A stretch of 64,000 bases of DNA, taken from NCBI RefSeq assembly GCF_964186625.1, contig NZ_OZ075110.1:358501-422500 (forward strand). The letters run 5' to 3'. The notes below the pieces were generated by a model. It was not told the DNA's origin. It did no database searches and worked only from the letters and a program-made list of their open reading frames with translations. The DNA is from Asticcacaulis sp. MM231. GTDB lineage: Bacteria; Pseudomonadota; Alphaproteobacteria; Caulobacterales; Caulobacteraceae. How positions within the stretch are numbered: the first letter of the stretch is position 1; every line of letters begins with the position of its first letter. A program made the position numbers and the translations under genes. Below, in pieces: positions 8,556 through 19,202 of this stretch.

Positions 8556-9986
8556 TTAAGTCAGCAGGGCCGGCTTTTCAGCCAGCAAGGTCAAAATCAG
8601 TTCACCAAAGAGGCTGTTGGCCCAGGCGAACCACGAGCGCGTGAAGATCGCCGCGTCATCCTTGCCAACCGATTCATTCATGAACCCACGCGATGCGGCG
8701 GCGGCTTTCAGCTCGGCCAGACAGGCCTTGATCTCGGCATCGTCCGTGCTGGTCAGGGCCTGCATCATCAGTGCGATCGGCCAGACGGTGTTCAGGCCCG
8801 AATGCGGGCTGCCGACGCCCTTGAGCACCTTGCCGGCATAGTAATAGGGATTGCGTGCGCTCAAAACCGCCGCGCGGGTGCGCACATAGAGCGGATCATC
8901 CTTGGTGCAGAAACCAAGATAGGGCAGGCTCAACAGGCTCGGCACATTGGCATCGTCCATAAAAAGCGCATTGCCATAGCCATCGACCTCATAGGCCCAG
9001 ATGTCGTTGCCGTCCGCATCCTTCATCTTGCCATAGGCGTGCATCGCGGTCTCGACCTCGGCGGCCAGCGCCAAACAGCCGGCTTTGAAGTCCGTGCCCA
9101 GGCCGGTCATCTCGGAGATATCGGCGAGCTGGCGCAAGGAGACCACGGCGAACGCATTGCCGGGGATAAAGTACGGATAGGTGCAGGCGTCGTCCGACGG
9201 CCGGAAACCGGAATGGATCATGCCGGTGACGCGGGTCGGCCAGCCATAACCATGCGCCAGGGTTTCGGTCGGCTCCGAAGCGGTGCGATTGAACTTGTAG
9301 GGACCATCACCCTCTTTACGCTGCTGATCACGGAAGGTCTGGACGACGGTCCGCATGGCAGCGCGCCAGGTGTCGTCGAAGGGCGATACGTCCTTGGTAG
9401 CTACCAGATAGCCATGAGCCAGACCGATCGGATAACACAGGCTGTCGATCTCCCATTTGCGTTCGGCCACGCCCGGTTTCATATCGGTCTGGTCGGTCTG
9501 CGACCACGACAGATCGGTCATGGCCTTGGGATCATGCATATAGGCGTTGGCGTAAGGATCGATCAGGATGCAGCGCGCCTGACGCTGGATCAGGCCGTGA
9601 AACAGGGTGCGTAAGGCTTTGTCGTTCACCGCCAGCGGTAAATAGGGCGAGACCTGCGCTGAGGAATTGCGCAGCCACAAAGCCTTGATATCGCCGGTGA
9701 TGACGAAGCTGTCGGGCTTGCCGTCCATCACGCCGGTCTCGACCGTTGTATCGAGCGTATTGGGGTAGCAGTTGGTGAACAGGCGCGCCAGTTCCGGGTC
9801 TTTCAGCGCCTTGGTCGTCTTTTTAATGACCGCCTCGACGGCTGCGCTCTTGAACTTGCGTACCCCCACCGGCGGCCGCACGCCATCCGCGACGATCGGC
9901 GACATGGCCGGTATATCGGCCAGGGCCTGTGACGCCGCCAGAGCGACGATCGCCGCACCGCCCAAGATCAGTTGCCTGCGCTGCAT
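8556..9986 (-). CDS. GH125 family exo-alpha-1,6-mannosidase
   Basis: 476 residues with a signal peptide (MQRRQLILGGAAIVALAASQ) and a GGAG ribosome site. The family (formerly DUF1237) removes alpha-1,6-linked mannose. Motifs seen include VITGDIKALWLRNSSAQVSP, the family-typical (G)DIxAMWLRDS region that lines the active site. There are also KWEIDSLCYPIGLAHGY, FRPSDDACTYPYFIPGNAFA and near the C-terminus FTRSWFAWANSLFGELI. The length matches typical GH125. Together with GH92 and the beta-mannosidase it supplies the steps needed to strip the trimannosyl core of N-glycans. It is 10 bp from its neighbours on both sides and clearly belongs to the operon. Confidence 0.92.
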   Translation of the reverse strand: MQRRQLILGGAAIVALAASQALADIPAMSPIVADGVRPPVGVRKFKSAAVEAVIKKTTKALKDPELARLFTNCYPNTLDTTVETGVMDGKPDSFVITGDIKALWLRNSSAQVSPYLPLAVNDKALRTLFHGLIQRQARCILIDPYANAYMHDPKAMTDLSWSQTDQTDMKPGVAERKWEIDSLCYPIGLAHGYLVATKDVSPFDDTWRAAMRTVVQTFRDQQRKEGDGPYKFNRTASEPTETLAHGYGWPTRVTGMIHSGFRPSDDACTYPYFIPGNAFAVVSLRQLADISEMTGLGTDFKAGCLALAAEVETAMHAYGKMKDADGNDIWAYEVDGYGNALFMDDANVPSLLSLPYLGFCTKDDPLYVRTRAAVLSARNPYYYAGKVLKGVGSPHSGLNTVWPIALMMQALTSTDDAEIKACLAELKAAAASRGFMNESVGKDDAAIFTRSWFAWANSLFGELILTLLAEKPALLT

Positions 9987-9995
9987 GGCTTACTC

Positions 9996-11855
9996 CTACA
10001 GTTCCACCAGACCGGGACGATCCCAGATCTGGTTCTTGCCCCCGGCCAGCGAACGCTCAGCCCCTTCGTGCAGATCAAGCACGATGACCTCGTTCAAACC
10101 CGCCTTAAGATAGGGCGCCGGCACGAAGACGGCGTGCTGCGGCCCGACTGACCAGTAACGGCCGAGATTATGACCATTGACCCAGACATAGCCCTTGCCC
10201 CAGCCCCGCAGGTCGAGGAAGCTGTAACCGACCTCCGTGACCTCAAAATGGCCACGATAGAAGGCGGGTCCATCGACATGGCGCCTGGCGAATGTAAGCG
10301 CGCTCACATCATCAAGCGGCAGGCTGTAATGCGCCCAGCCGTTCAGGGTGGCGTCGCCCAGCTTGACCTCACCGATCAGGCCCTTTTGGTCCTTGCCGAT
10401 CTGGTCGCCATAGTTGATACGGCCCATGGTATCGACCAGCACCTCGACCACCTCGCCCTTTCTGGCGGTGATATCGAGGCTGGTCTCGTGATAGCGACGG
10501 TCGAGCGTGCCCGCCGGCACACCGCCGACCGACACCATGGCATAATCGCGCACCTCACCAAAACTGAGAGCCCCCTTAAGCGCGGTCATAGCCTTGTGTC
10601 GATAAATCATAATGCCATGCGGCTGATCGAGTTGCTCCAGCGTCCGGGGCTGTGCCGCGCTCACCGGTTTACCAAGAAGCTGGCTTAAGGGAGCGGCCTC
10701 ATTCAGGCGGAAACGCTTGATGTTGATGGCCTTTTCCGGTTCAGGCATGGCCGTGAAACGCTCGGCCGGCAGATACTTCTGGAACAGGACCTTGGCGGCC
10801 TCATATTTCGGCGTCGGACGGCCAGCCTCATCGAGCATGGCGTCATAGTCATAGCTCGAAATATCCGGCTGATAGGTTTTTGTGTTCTTGTCAAAATTGG
10901 CGCCGGCGTCGAAGCCGAACGACGTGCCGCCATGCAGCATGTAGAAGCTGATGGAGATCTTGTTGTCGAGCATCCATTGCAGGCTCTCGATCAGCGGCGG
11001 GATCGGCATGGAAGAGTGCATCTCACCATAGTGATCGAACCAGCCGCCCCACAGTTCGGTACACATGCGCGGACCGCCGGTCTTGAACTTGTCATAGGCG
11101 GCAAACTCGTTCTTCGCCTTGTCATGCGTGCCGAAATTGATGCCATTGAACAGTTCCGGCAGGGCGCCGTTCTGCAGCACGGCCGCGCCGTCGACCGTAT
11201 AGAGCATGCCGTCGAAACCGGCGGCACGCACCTGATCCTTGACCGCCCGCATATAGACGAGATCGTTGCCATAGGAGCCGTATTCGTTCTCGACCTGGGT
11301 CATCAGAATCGGCCCGCCCTTGTCGATTTCGAGGTGGGCGACCTCCTGACCGATCCGTTTCATCCATTCGCCGGACGGCTGCATGTAGCGCGGATCGAGC
11401 GAACGCGGCTTGATATCCGGATCGTTGAGGAACCAGCCGGGATAGCCACCACTATCCCATTCCCCGCAGCTATAGGGACCGGGGCGCAACAACACCCACA
11501 GGCCCTCTTCCTGCGCCATCTTGACCCACGCCGCCAGATCGAGATTACCGGAGAAGTCGTATTCACCCTTGCGGCGCTCATGCGCATTCCAGAAGACATA
11601 GGTGCACAGGGTGTTGAGGCCCAGGGCCTTCATCTTCTTCAGACGATCGCGCCATAGCGCGCGCGGAATGCGCGGATAGTGCATCTCGCCGGCCATCAGA
11701 TGGATCGGCTTGCCGTCGAGCACGAAATCATCACCGACAATGCCGAAACGGGCATTGGCCGCCAGCGCCGCACCGGCCGGGATCAGGCCGCCAATAGCTG
11801 CTGCGGCACTCACTGTTGCGCTTAGGGCGGTCAGGAAATCTCTGCGGGTCGTCAT
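9996..11855 (-). CDS. GH35 family beta-galactosidase
   Basis: 619 residues with a Tat signal (MTTRRDFLTALSATVSAAAA). GH35 retaining enzymes remove terminal beta-galactose, often 1,3- or 1,4-linked. The TIM barrel begins LMAGEMHYPRIPRALWRDRL and contains YVFWNAHERRKGEYDFSGN. The proton donor is the first Glu of ENEYGSYG and the nucleophile the Glu of CTELWGGWFDHYGE. C-terminal beta-jelly-roll domains follow, including VWVNGHNLGRYW. The gene sits 10 bp downstream of the GH3 stop. In this operon the natural role would be to remove galactose from antennae of complex N-glycans, including Lewis-type structures once fucose is removed; that role is inference. Confidence 0.93.
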   Translation of the reverse strand: MTTRRDFLTALSATVSAAAAIGGLIPAGAALAANARFGIVGDDFVLDGKPIHLMAGEMHYPRIPRALWRDRLKKMKALGLNTLCTYVFWNAHERRKGEYDFSGNLDLAAWVKMAQEEGLWVLLRPGPYSCGEWDSGGYPGWFLNDPDIKPRSLDPRYMQPSGEWMKRIGQEVAHLEIDKGGPILMTQVENEYGSYGNDLVYMRAVKDQVRAAGFDGMLYTVDGAAVLQNGALPELFNGINFGTHDKAKNEFAAYDKFKTGGPRMCTELWGGWFDHYGEMHSSMPIPPLIESLQWMLDNKISISFYMLHGGTSFGFDAGANFDKNTKTYQPDISSYDYDAMLDEAGRPTPKYEAAKVLFQKYLPAERFTAMPEPEKAINIKRFRLNEAAPLSQLLGKPVSAAQPRTLEQLDQPHGIMIYRHKAMTALKGALSFGEVRDYAMVSVGGVPAGTLDRRYHETSLDITARKGEVVEVLVDTMGRINYGDQIGKDQKGLIGEVKLGDATLNGWAHYSLPLDDVSALTFARRHVDGPAFYRGHFEVTEVGYSFLDLRGWGKGYVWVNGHNLGRYWSVGPQHAVFVPAPYLKAGLNEVIVLDLHEGAERSLAGGKNQIWDRPGLVEL

Positions 11856-11865
11856 GATTGACTTT

Positions 11866-14449
11866 CTACTTGGGTAAGGATTGATGACCGGTAAGGGTCA
11901 GTGTCAGTTGGGCGTCGGTTGGCGTTGGCTGGCCACCGCCGACAAACAGGCCATAGGTGCCAGCCGTCTGCGCGCGATTGCCGCGGCGATCGACCGTGCT
12001 TAGGTCACGCGGCGTCAGGTCGAAGGTCACCTGACGGCTTTCGCCTGGCTTCAGGTGGACGCGTTTGAAACCGACCAGACTGTGCTTCAGGCCCTGCGCA
12101 TCGGCCGGCGGCATCAGATAAACCTGCGCCACCTCATCGCCTTCCACCTTGCCGGTATTGGTGACCGTGGCGGTGACCGTCACGCCCTGCCCTGCCGCCA
12201 CCGACGCGCCCGACAGGCGAATATCGCTGTAGCCAAAGGTGGTGTAGCTCAGGCCGTAACCGAAGCCATAGAGGGCCTCGCCCTTGAAATAACGATAGGT
12301 GCGCCCCTCCATGCGGTAGTCGATAAAGGGCGGCAGGTCCTGCACCGACTTGTAGAAGGTCACTGGCAATCGGCCGGATGGATTGTTTTGGCCCAGCAGG
12401 GTTTCCGCGATGGCGGTGCCGCCGGATTCGCCGGGATACCAGCCTTGCAGAAGCGCATCAGCATGGGCCTTCGCCCAGTTGAGCGCCACCGCGCCGCCGG
12501 ACAAATTGACGACGATCAACGGCTTGCCGGTGGCTTTCAAGGCTTTCAACAAGGCTTCCTGACGCGCCGGCAGGGCCAGATCTGTGCGGTCGCCGCGATC
12601 AAAACCGGGCACCAGGATCGACAGTTCTTCGCCCTCAATATCGGGGGACAGGCCGACAAAGGCCACCACGGCATCGGCGGTTTGCGCCGCCTTGACGGCT
12701 TCGGCGATCTGCGTGTCTGCCGGGGCTTGCCATTGCAGACGCACGCCCCAGTCCTGACCGGTATGTTTAAACTCCAGCCGGATCTTGCGGGGTTTGGTGT
12801 CCTCAAAACGCACATCCGCGCTCAAAGACTTGCCATCGCCCGTATCGCTGATCACCGGCTTGTCGTCGATGTAGAGCATGAGCACATCGTGCTGGTTGTC
12901 GCATTCCCAGCAGCGCTCGGTGTAGAGTTTAAGCTGGTAATCACCGGCGGCCGGCGGGGTCAGGTAACCGCTCCAGCGCACACCGTAAGGCTTGTTTTCA
13001 AAGCCTTTGACCGGCACGACATTGTAGAGGTCGAGATTGATCGTCTTGTCGATGCGCGTCAGCACCGGCTGGCCGATAAAGTCCGGATTGTCGAAATATT
13101 CGCCAATAAGGCCCGCGTCCTTACCCGTGGAGAGCGCGGTTTCCGGAATAGGTATCGCCACGCCCTCGGCGATATTGGCACCTTGCGCATAATTAACCTT
13201 ATCGGCGCCCAGCGCCGCGCGCAGGCCTTTCAGCGGCGTTACCGGATCGATGGCGGTGCCGTGATAATTGGCCTGAAGAATTTCCAGCGTATCGGCATTG
13301 GGACCGACCACGGCGATCTTGGCGGAGGATTTGAGTGGCAGGACACCGTCGTTTTTCAGCAGCACGATCGAATTCACGCGCCGCTTTCAGCGTCAGATCG
13401 GCGGCGGCTTGCGTGTGAATCTGATCGGCGCCGATCGTGCTGTAGGGACTCAGAATGCCATCAAGACCGAGCTTGGTGCGCGCATCCCACAAACGCGTCA
13501 CGGCGGTATCAAGCTGGCCTTGCGTTACCAGCTTCTTTTCGACGGCGGTTTTCAGGTGCTTGTAATAGGTGCCGCAGTTGAGATCGGTGCCGGCCTTGAG
13601 GGCTTCGGCCGCGTTCTCTTCCGGTGTTTCGCGGTAGAAGTGAAAGGCGTACATATCCTCGACCGCATCGCAATCGGTCACGACATAGCCGTTGAACTTC
13701 CAGTCCTTGCGCAGGCGGATATTGAGCAGGTCATCCGAAGCGCAGGCCGGAACGCCATGCAGCGAATTGTAGGCGCACATCACCGACTGCGCCTTGCCTT
13801 CGGTCACCACCTGACGGAAGGCTGGCAGATAGGTGGCCTCGCGATCGTAGGGCGAGGCATCGACGTCGAAACCGTGGCGGCCAGCCTCCGGTCCCGAATG
13901 GACAGCGAAATGCTTGACCGAGGCGATGGTTTTCGGATGCAGCGGATCGGGCCCTTGCAGGCCCTGCACGAAGGCGGTGCCGAGCGCGCCGGTCAGGTGC
14001 GGGTCTTCGCCATAGGTTTCCTGACCACGGCCCCAGCGCGGGTCGCGGAAGATATTGATATTGGGCGACCAGATCGTCAGGCCAAGATAACGGCCATGGT
14101 CCTTGTCAGCCCCCACCGTGTTGAACTTGGCGCGCGCTTCGGTGGCCACCACATCGCCGACACTGTGCATCAGATCGACGTCCCAGGTCGCAGCCAGACC
14201 AATCGCCTGCGGGAAGACAGTCGCCTCACCCGCACGAGCGACACCGTGCAGGCCCTCATTCCACCAGTTATAGCCGGTCACGCCAAGGCGCGGGATGGCC
14301 GGTGCGGCTGCCTGGAGCTGACTGACCTTTTCGTCCAGCGTCATCTGAGCGACCACCGGCGGCAAGCTGGGCTTCGCCGCCGGTTTCGCCGCGACAGCGG
14401 CGGGGATATACGCAGCCGTCAGCAGGAGGGAGATGGAAAGCGCACGCAT
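11866..14449 (-). pseudogene. GH3 family beta-glycosidase with PA14 insert, split by a 1-base frameshift
   Basis: Two minus-strand frames, 14449 to about 13373 and about 13373 to 11866, make one GH3 enzyme. The first has a signal peptide (MRALSISLLLTAAYIPAAVA) and the (beta/alpha)8 domain, with the nucleophile Asp in VVTDCDAVEDMYAF. The second resumes as IVLLKNDGVLPLKS, carries a PA14 lectin-like insert (GLIGEYFDNPDFIG onward) and the C-terminal fibronectin-like domain. Deleting one base within GAATTC at 13370-13375 restores continuous GH3 sequence, matching the intact paralogue at 28518-31235. The TDCDA form of the nucleophile motif occurs in GH3 beta-xylosidases, so beta-xylosidase activity is a reasonable guess. 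The start codon overlaps the stop of the beta-mannosidase (TGATG). Confidence 0.88.
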
Positions 14450-17089
14450 CAGTTCGCCACCGGACCAGCCGAGCCGTAATAGGAACGGACTTTCAGTGTC
14501 TTTTTCAATGCGGCCAGAGAGACGCCCGTTGTGACATGAACCGTCACCATCTCCCCACCGGTCATATCGAAGCTGTTATCCGACAGGTCGGCCTTGAGAT
14601 CGCCGATATCCAGCCAGACGCCGCGCGCCGCCGCCTTCGACGTCACCGTGATATCGAAACCGCCCGCGGCGGGTTTGATCGTGGTAGTCAGTTTCGGATC
14701 AACCCAGTCGAGCGCCTTGGTCGCGGCTGTGTAGCCAAACGCTTTCGCCACGACCTTATCGCCATCCAGAAGCTCAAACAGGATTTGCGTTGTTTTGGCG
14801 CCGGCGCCTGCGAGAAGCTCGGCATCGCTATAGCTGCCAACCTGCGGGCTCGACAGCGCGGCCACCGTGGTCGAACCCGTCTTTTCGTTTAGCACCTTGC
14901 CGGAGAAATCGAGCGTGCGCAGGCGCCAGGTCAGGGCCTTTTCGGTCGTCAGATCGGAGAGGATATGGGCCTCGGTCACGCCGTCCTTGCGCAGCAGGCT
15001 GACGGTGAGCGGCGCATAAAAACGCCGGGCGCGGAATTGCAGCGCCTTCCAGCGACCGTAATAGTCAACGCTGGCCCAGGACGCACCCGGCCAGACATCG
15101 TTTAACTGCCAGTACATTGAGCCCATGGTCTGCGGGCGGCTGGCGCGATGGTGCGACGCTGCCAGCTCGATACCATCAGCCTGCATCAACTGGCTAAGAT
15201 AAACGAAATCGCCAAAGGTCTTCGGCTCACCGTAATTGTTGCGGATATAGAGCATCAGGCGCTTGTTGCCATTGCCCTTGTCGTACTTCTGGTGCGCGCG
15301 CATGACCGGCGCTTCCGGTTGCATGTCCTTGTCCGAGGCAAACGCCTTGATCGTGGCCATGACCGGGAAGGATTGCAGGCCGTATTCGCTCATGAAACGC
15401 GGCGTAACCTTGAGATATTCCTCGACCGGCTTGCCGCCCCAGACGCTCCAGTAGTGACGATCGCCGTCATTGTCCTGATCGGCGGCGCCGTCATAGTCGG
15501 TGGAAGGCGACGACGCCCAGTAAGGTGTGCCGGGTGCATTCTGATCGACCGCACCGCGCAAGACCTGATCGAACATGCGAACCATGCCGGTGACGAGTTC
15601 GATCTCGCTCTTCCGGCGAGACGCTCTTTTTCAGATCGGCCGTGCCGCCGCCCCAGTTCTCCCAATCGGTTTGGACCTCGTTATTCCCCGCCCAGATAAC
15701 GATCGAAGGGTGATTGCGCAGGCGCTTGACCTGTTCGACCGCTTCAACCCGTGTGCTTTCGCGGAAATCACGGTCATAGGGTATGATGGCGCCGCCAAAC
15801 ATAAAGTCCTGCCAGATCATCAGGCCCAGTTCATCGGCCTTGTCATAGACGTGGTCATCCTGATAGGTACCGCCGCCCCAGACACGCAGGATGTTCATAT
15901 TGGCGTCGACCGCCGATTGCAGCATCCGGTCCTGCTCGGACGCGGTGACGCGCGTCGGGATCATGTCGAACGGGATCAGGTTAGCGCCCTTGGCGAAGAC
16001 CGGCACGCCATTGATCACGATCTCGAAGCTCTTGCCCCACTGATCTTTTTCGCGCCGGATCTCCGTGGTACGCAAACCAATCTTGCGTGTCGACTGTCCG
16101 ATGACGTCCGCGCCTTGCGTGACAGTCGCCTTGACCGTGTAGAGATTGGCCTTGCCGTAACCGACCGGCCACCAGCGCTGCGGGCTTTTCACCTGCACCG
16201 GCACGCTGATCGGATTGAGGCCGGCGAACAGGGCCACCTCTTGTTTGACAGTCTGGACCGTGCCATCCGGCGCGGTGATATCGGCGCTCACCGTAACGGT
16301 CTGGACCGTGTCGGACTGGATATCAAACGACGCCTCTAACGCCGCCACCTGATCATCGAGATGAACTTGCGCGACGTGGAAATCGGCCAGGCGCGCGTCA
16401 TCCCAGGCTTCCAGCTTCACCGGCTTCCAGATCCCGAGCGCGACAATGCGCGGACCCCAGTCCCAGCCATAGTGATAACCGGCCTTGCGCACATAGGTCG
16501 AGGAATTGCGGCCAAGCGGTTCATCGCCCCAGACGGAATCGTAGGCGCCCGGCATGACATAGGGCATGTCGGCGACCAGCGGCTTCATTGTCTTCAGCGG
16601 CGAAGCCAGATCGACCGTAATGATGTTGGCACCGGTCTTCAGCACGCCCTTGACCGGCACGCGCCAGGTGCGGAACATGTTGTCCGATGCCAGCACCTTC
16701 TGGCCATTGACCGAGACCTGCGCAAAGGTATCCAGCCCCTCGAAAATCAGGTCAAGGTGATCGCGCTGCAGCGTTGCTTCCGTGACGGTGATCTCGGTCT
16801 GGTACTGCCAGTCCGACAAACCAACCCACTGCACCTTGCCCTCGTTATCCGAAACATAGGGGTCCGGCAGCTTTTTCAGCGCCAGCAGATCGCTTTGGGT
16901 GGTGCCGGGTACAGTCGCCTTGAGCCAGTCGGCCATGTCCGGATGCGCCTTTAAGGCCTCATCACCCGGTGCCATGCGGAAGTGCCAGCCGTTGTCGATC
17001 ACCTGCACTTGCGGCGGTGCGGCCAGCGCACCTGTCGCCATCCACAAAACCGACAGCGAAATAAGACCGAATTTGGCGGTTTTCAGCAT
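14449..17089 (-). pseudogene. GH2 family beta-mannosidase, split by a small frameshift
   Basis: A secreted GH2 enzyme (signal MLKTAKFGLISLSVLWMATG) in two frames that join near 15604-15612. The first frame has the sugar-binding jelly roll (LIFEGLDTFAQVSVNGQKVL), the Ig-like domain and the barrel start. It includes IVIWAGNNEVQTDWENWGGG, where the Glu of NNE is the acid/base. It drifts out of frame after KKSVSPEE. The second frame resumes as ELVTGMVRMFDQVLRG and carries the nucleophile Glu in FMSEYGLQSFP. So the catalytic pair lies on opposite sides of the break, and a true frameshift would abolish activity. Restoring frame needs one base removed or two added in the GAGCGAG run. The enzyme would hydrolyse Man-beta-1,4-GlcNAc of the N-glycan core. 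Ribosome site GAGGAAG. Confidence 0.88.
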
Positions 17090-17141
17090 GGAGGCTTCCT
17101 CTTTTGATGTCAGTTTTTAGAAGGTTGGCACAAAGCTGCGC

Positions 17142-18773
17142 TTAACGGGTCTCGATCCGGTAGACATAGGCGAGCTGTTCCGGCGCGTTGGCCGGGAAGG
17201 TCAAGGTCAGACCCTCTGCCGTCTGGCGGAAAGCCACGCTTGCGTCCGTACCCAGGAGGTGCACGCTTTTCACCGGGTAATCGCTGCGGATCGAGGTGAT
17301 GGTCACTTCGCCAGCCGGGCGCGTCATCTCGATGGCGTAGAGCACGTCGTCCTTCACCGTGAAGCGGAAATCCTGCGCGGTATAAGGCCGGCTCTTGCTC
17401 TCCGCGAAAGTGCCCGATGCCGTTTCGGTCGGGCCTTCGCCAAAGGTGACCCACGGCCGCGAACCATAGATGGCCTCGCCATTGACCTTCAGCCAGGCGC
17501 CCATTTTCAGGAGCGTATCTTTGGCGCCATCCGGGATGCGGCCATCGGCGTGCGGCCCGACATTGAGCAACAGATTGCCGTTCTTCGAGACGACATCGGC
17601 CATCAGGTGAATAAGCTGTTCGGCTGACTTGTAGGTGTCGTTTTCGATATAACCCCACGACTTGTCGCTGATCGAGGTACAGGTCTGCCACACATCCTTG
17701 CGGATGCCCGGCGCCTGACCGCGTTCGATATCAAGCACGCCCGCGCCGTCGGCGAATTCGCCAAGCTTGTAGTTGACGATGGCCGAGCCGCCTTCACGGG
17801 CCGCCTTGTTGTAATACCAGGCGAGGAATTTCGGCAGGGTGTTGCGGAAGGAGGGCTGGCCGATCCACCAGTCGAAATAAACCAGCTCGGGATCGTAGCG
17901 TTCGACCAGCTCGGCCTGACGCGCCAGCCAGTCATCGAGCCAGTCTTGCGAGACATAGGTGTAGTCACCGAAGAGATCGACATCGCCGCCAGCGCCGATG
18001 ATGCGGCTCTGCGCTGGGCCATAGAGGCCGGCATGGGCGGGATCGGAGACATCCGACGGGAACTTGCGGCCTTCATCGAAGAACCAGTCATGTTCGGCGC
18101 GGTGCGATGACAGGGCGAAATGCAGACCTTGCGCTTTTATAGCCTTGGACATTTCCGCTAAAAGGTCGCGCTTTGGCCCCATCTTGACAGCGGTATAATC
18201 GGACAGATGGCTGTCATACATCGAGAAGCCGTCATGATGCTCTGCGACCGGCACGACATAGCGCGCGCCGGCGTCGCGAAACAGCTTGGCCCAGACGCTG
18301 GCGTCAAAGGCCTCCGCCTTGAATTGCGGGATGAAATCCTTGTAGCCGAACTGGGTATGCGGACCATAGGTCTTGATATGGTGCTCGTAGGCCGCACTGT
18401 CCTTGATGTACATATTGCGCGAATACCATTCGCCGCCAAAGGCCGGGATGGAATAGAGCCCCCAGTGCACGAAGATGCCGAACTTGGCGTCGGCATACCA
18501 TGTCGGTGTCTGATAGGCCTGCAGCGCCGCCCAGTCCGGACGGAACGGACCGTTGGTATCACCCTTGTCGACCTCGGCCAGCCAGCGCTTGCGCTCAGGC
18601 GCATATTTCTGCGTCGCCTTCAGCCACTGCTGATCGCGTTCGACCGGTGTTGTGTTGTCGTTAGAAGCCGCCAGCGCCAGACCAGGCACACCGAGCCCAG
18701 CTAAAACCCCTATCCCCAGAGCGCCTTTTAACAGATTACGGCGCGACATCGTGTGGTGATCGTCGGACTTCAT
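17142..18773 (-). CDS. GH29 family alpha-L-fucosidase
   Basis: About 543 residues. The chosen ATG at 18773 has GGAGA 7-8 bp upstream and gives MKSDDHHTMSRRNLLKGALG, a Tat signal with SRRNLLK. Typical GH29 features: WYADAKFGIFVHWGLYSIPA, then GARYVVPVAEHHDGFSMYDS with paired histidines. ELVYFDWWIGQP carries the Asp nucleophile, and NGNLLLNVGPHADGRIP follows. GH29 enzymes release alpha-fucose with retention. As first gene of the N-glycan-type operon it would open the pathway by removing core or antennary fucose. The specificity (1,2/3/4/6) cannot be read from sequence. An ORF on the same strand that overlaps its 3' end is out of frame and not a gene. Confidence 0.93.
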   Translation of the reverse strand: MKSDDHHTMSRRNLLKGALGIGVLAGLGVPGLALAASNDNTTPVERDQQWLKATQKYAPERKRWLAEVDKGDTNGPFRPDWAALQAYQTPTWYADAKFGIFVHWGLYSIPAFGGEWYSRNMYIKDSAAYEHHIKTYGPHTQFGYKDFIPQFKAEAFDASVWAKLFRDAGARYVVPVAEHHDGFSMYDSHLSDYTAVKMGPKRDLLAEMSKAIKAQGLHFALSSHRAEHDWFFDEGRKFPSDVSDPAHAGLYGPAQSRIIGAGGDVDLFGDYTYVSQDWLDDWLARQAELVERYDPELVYFDWWIGQPSFRNTLPKFLAWYYNKAAREGGSAIVNYKLGEFADGAGVLDIERGQAPGIRKDVWQTCTSISDKSWGYIENDTYKSAEQLIHLMADVVSKNGNLLLNVGPHADGRIPDGAKDTLLKMGAWLKVNGEAIYGSRPWVTFGEGPTETASGTFAESKSRPYTAQDFRFTVKDDVLYAIEMTRPAGEVTITSIRSDYPVKSVHLLGTDASVAFRQTAEGLTLTFPANAPEQLAYVYRIETR

Positions 18774-19163
18774 GGGCAGTCTCCGGCAGGCAAACAAAGG
18801 TGGCAGGACAGACGCCTTGACCCTTGCAAAAAAAGATCAGCGTCTCGGTTTAAGAGGCGCTGTACCAAAGCCCGTAAAGGGCTCGCAAAGCAAGGATTTG
18901 TGCGTCGGGTCCGGTCAAATAAACGTTTACAAAAAGGAAGCGTGCATTCGGCGAAATCTGGGAAAAATCTTCCGCCGAATGCAACGCACAATGTTCTCAA
19001 GGCCAGCGCAAAAGCGCCTTCAGGATATCGACCCACACACACATTTTATCGAAATCTCAGGCGGTTCATCAAGGGATAGTCAGGGAGGAGAGCTATCGGG
19101 AGAAGCCGCCTGCCGGCAAGACGCGCGAAACAGCAACGAGGCTTTAAGAACACAGACAGGAAT
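18774..19163. promoter_or_regulatory. Leader/promoter region of the GH29-led operon with a LacI-like palindrome and a hairpin
   Basis: There is no convincing gene in this 390-bp gap between the TBDR and GH29. It holds the palindrome TAAACGTTTA at 18920-18929, the core expected of LacI-family operators. It also holds an inverted repeat with 10-bp arms GCATTCGGCG (18944-18953) and its complement (18973-18982) separated by 19 bp. Both lie upstream of the first gene of the operon. No LacI-family gene is present in this window, so the regulator, if any, is elsewhere. The motif assignment is inference. Confidence 0.4.
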
Positions 19164-19195
19164 CTCCCCGCGCCCTGAGATCAGAGCACGGGGAG
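19164..19195 (-). terminator. Strong hairpin after the TBDR gene, probable terminator
   Basis: Arms at 19164-19178 and 19181-19195 form a 15-bp stem with two G-U pairs and a 2-nt loop, a few bases past the TBDR stop. No long U tract follows, so termination may be partial. That would still allow some read-through into the glycan operon. Confidence 0.6.
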
Positions 19196-19202
19196 GATAG
19201 GC

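Noticed and set aside
12055..14479. Two long plus-strand frames opposite GH3
   Set aside because: They mirror the GH3 coding frames. The frameshift in GH3 does not make the antisense frames real, since GH3 motifs read continuously across both segments.
17110..17691. Minus-strand frame overlapping the end of GH29
   Set aside because: It is out of frame with GH29 and low in complexity; GH29 motifs continue in the main frame to 17142.
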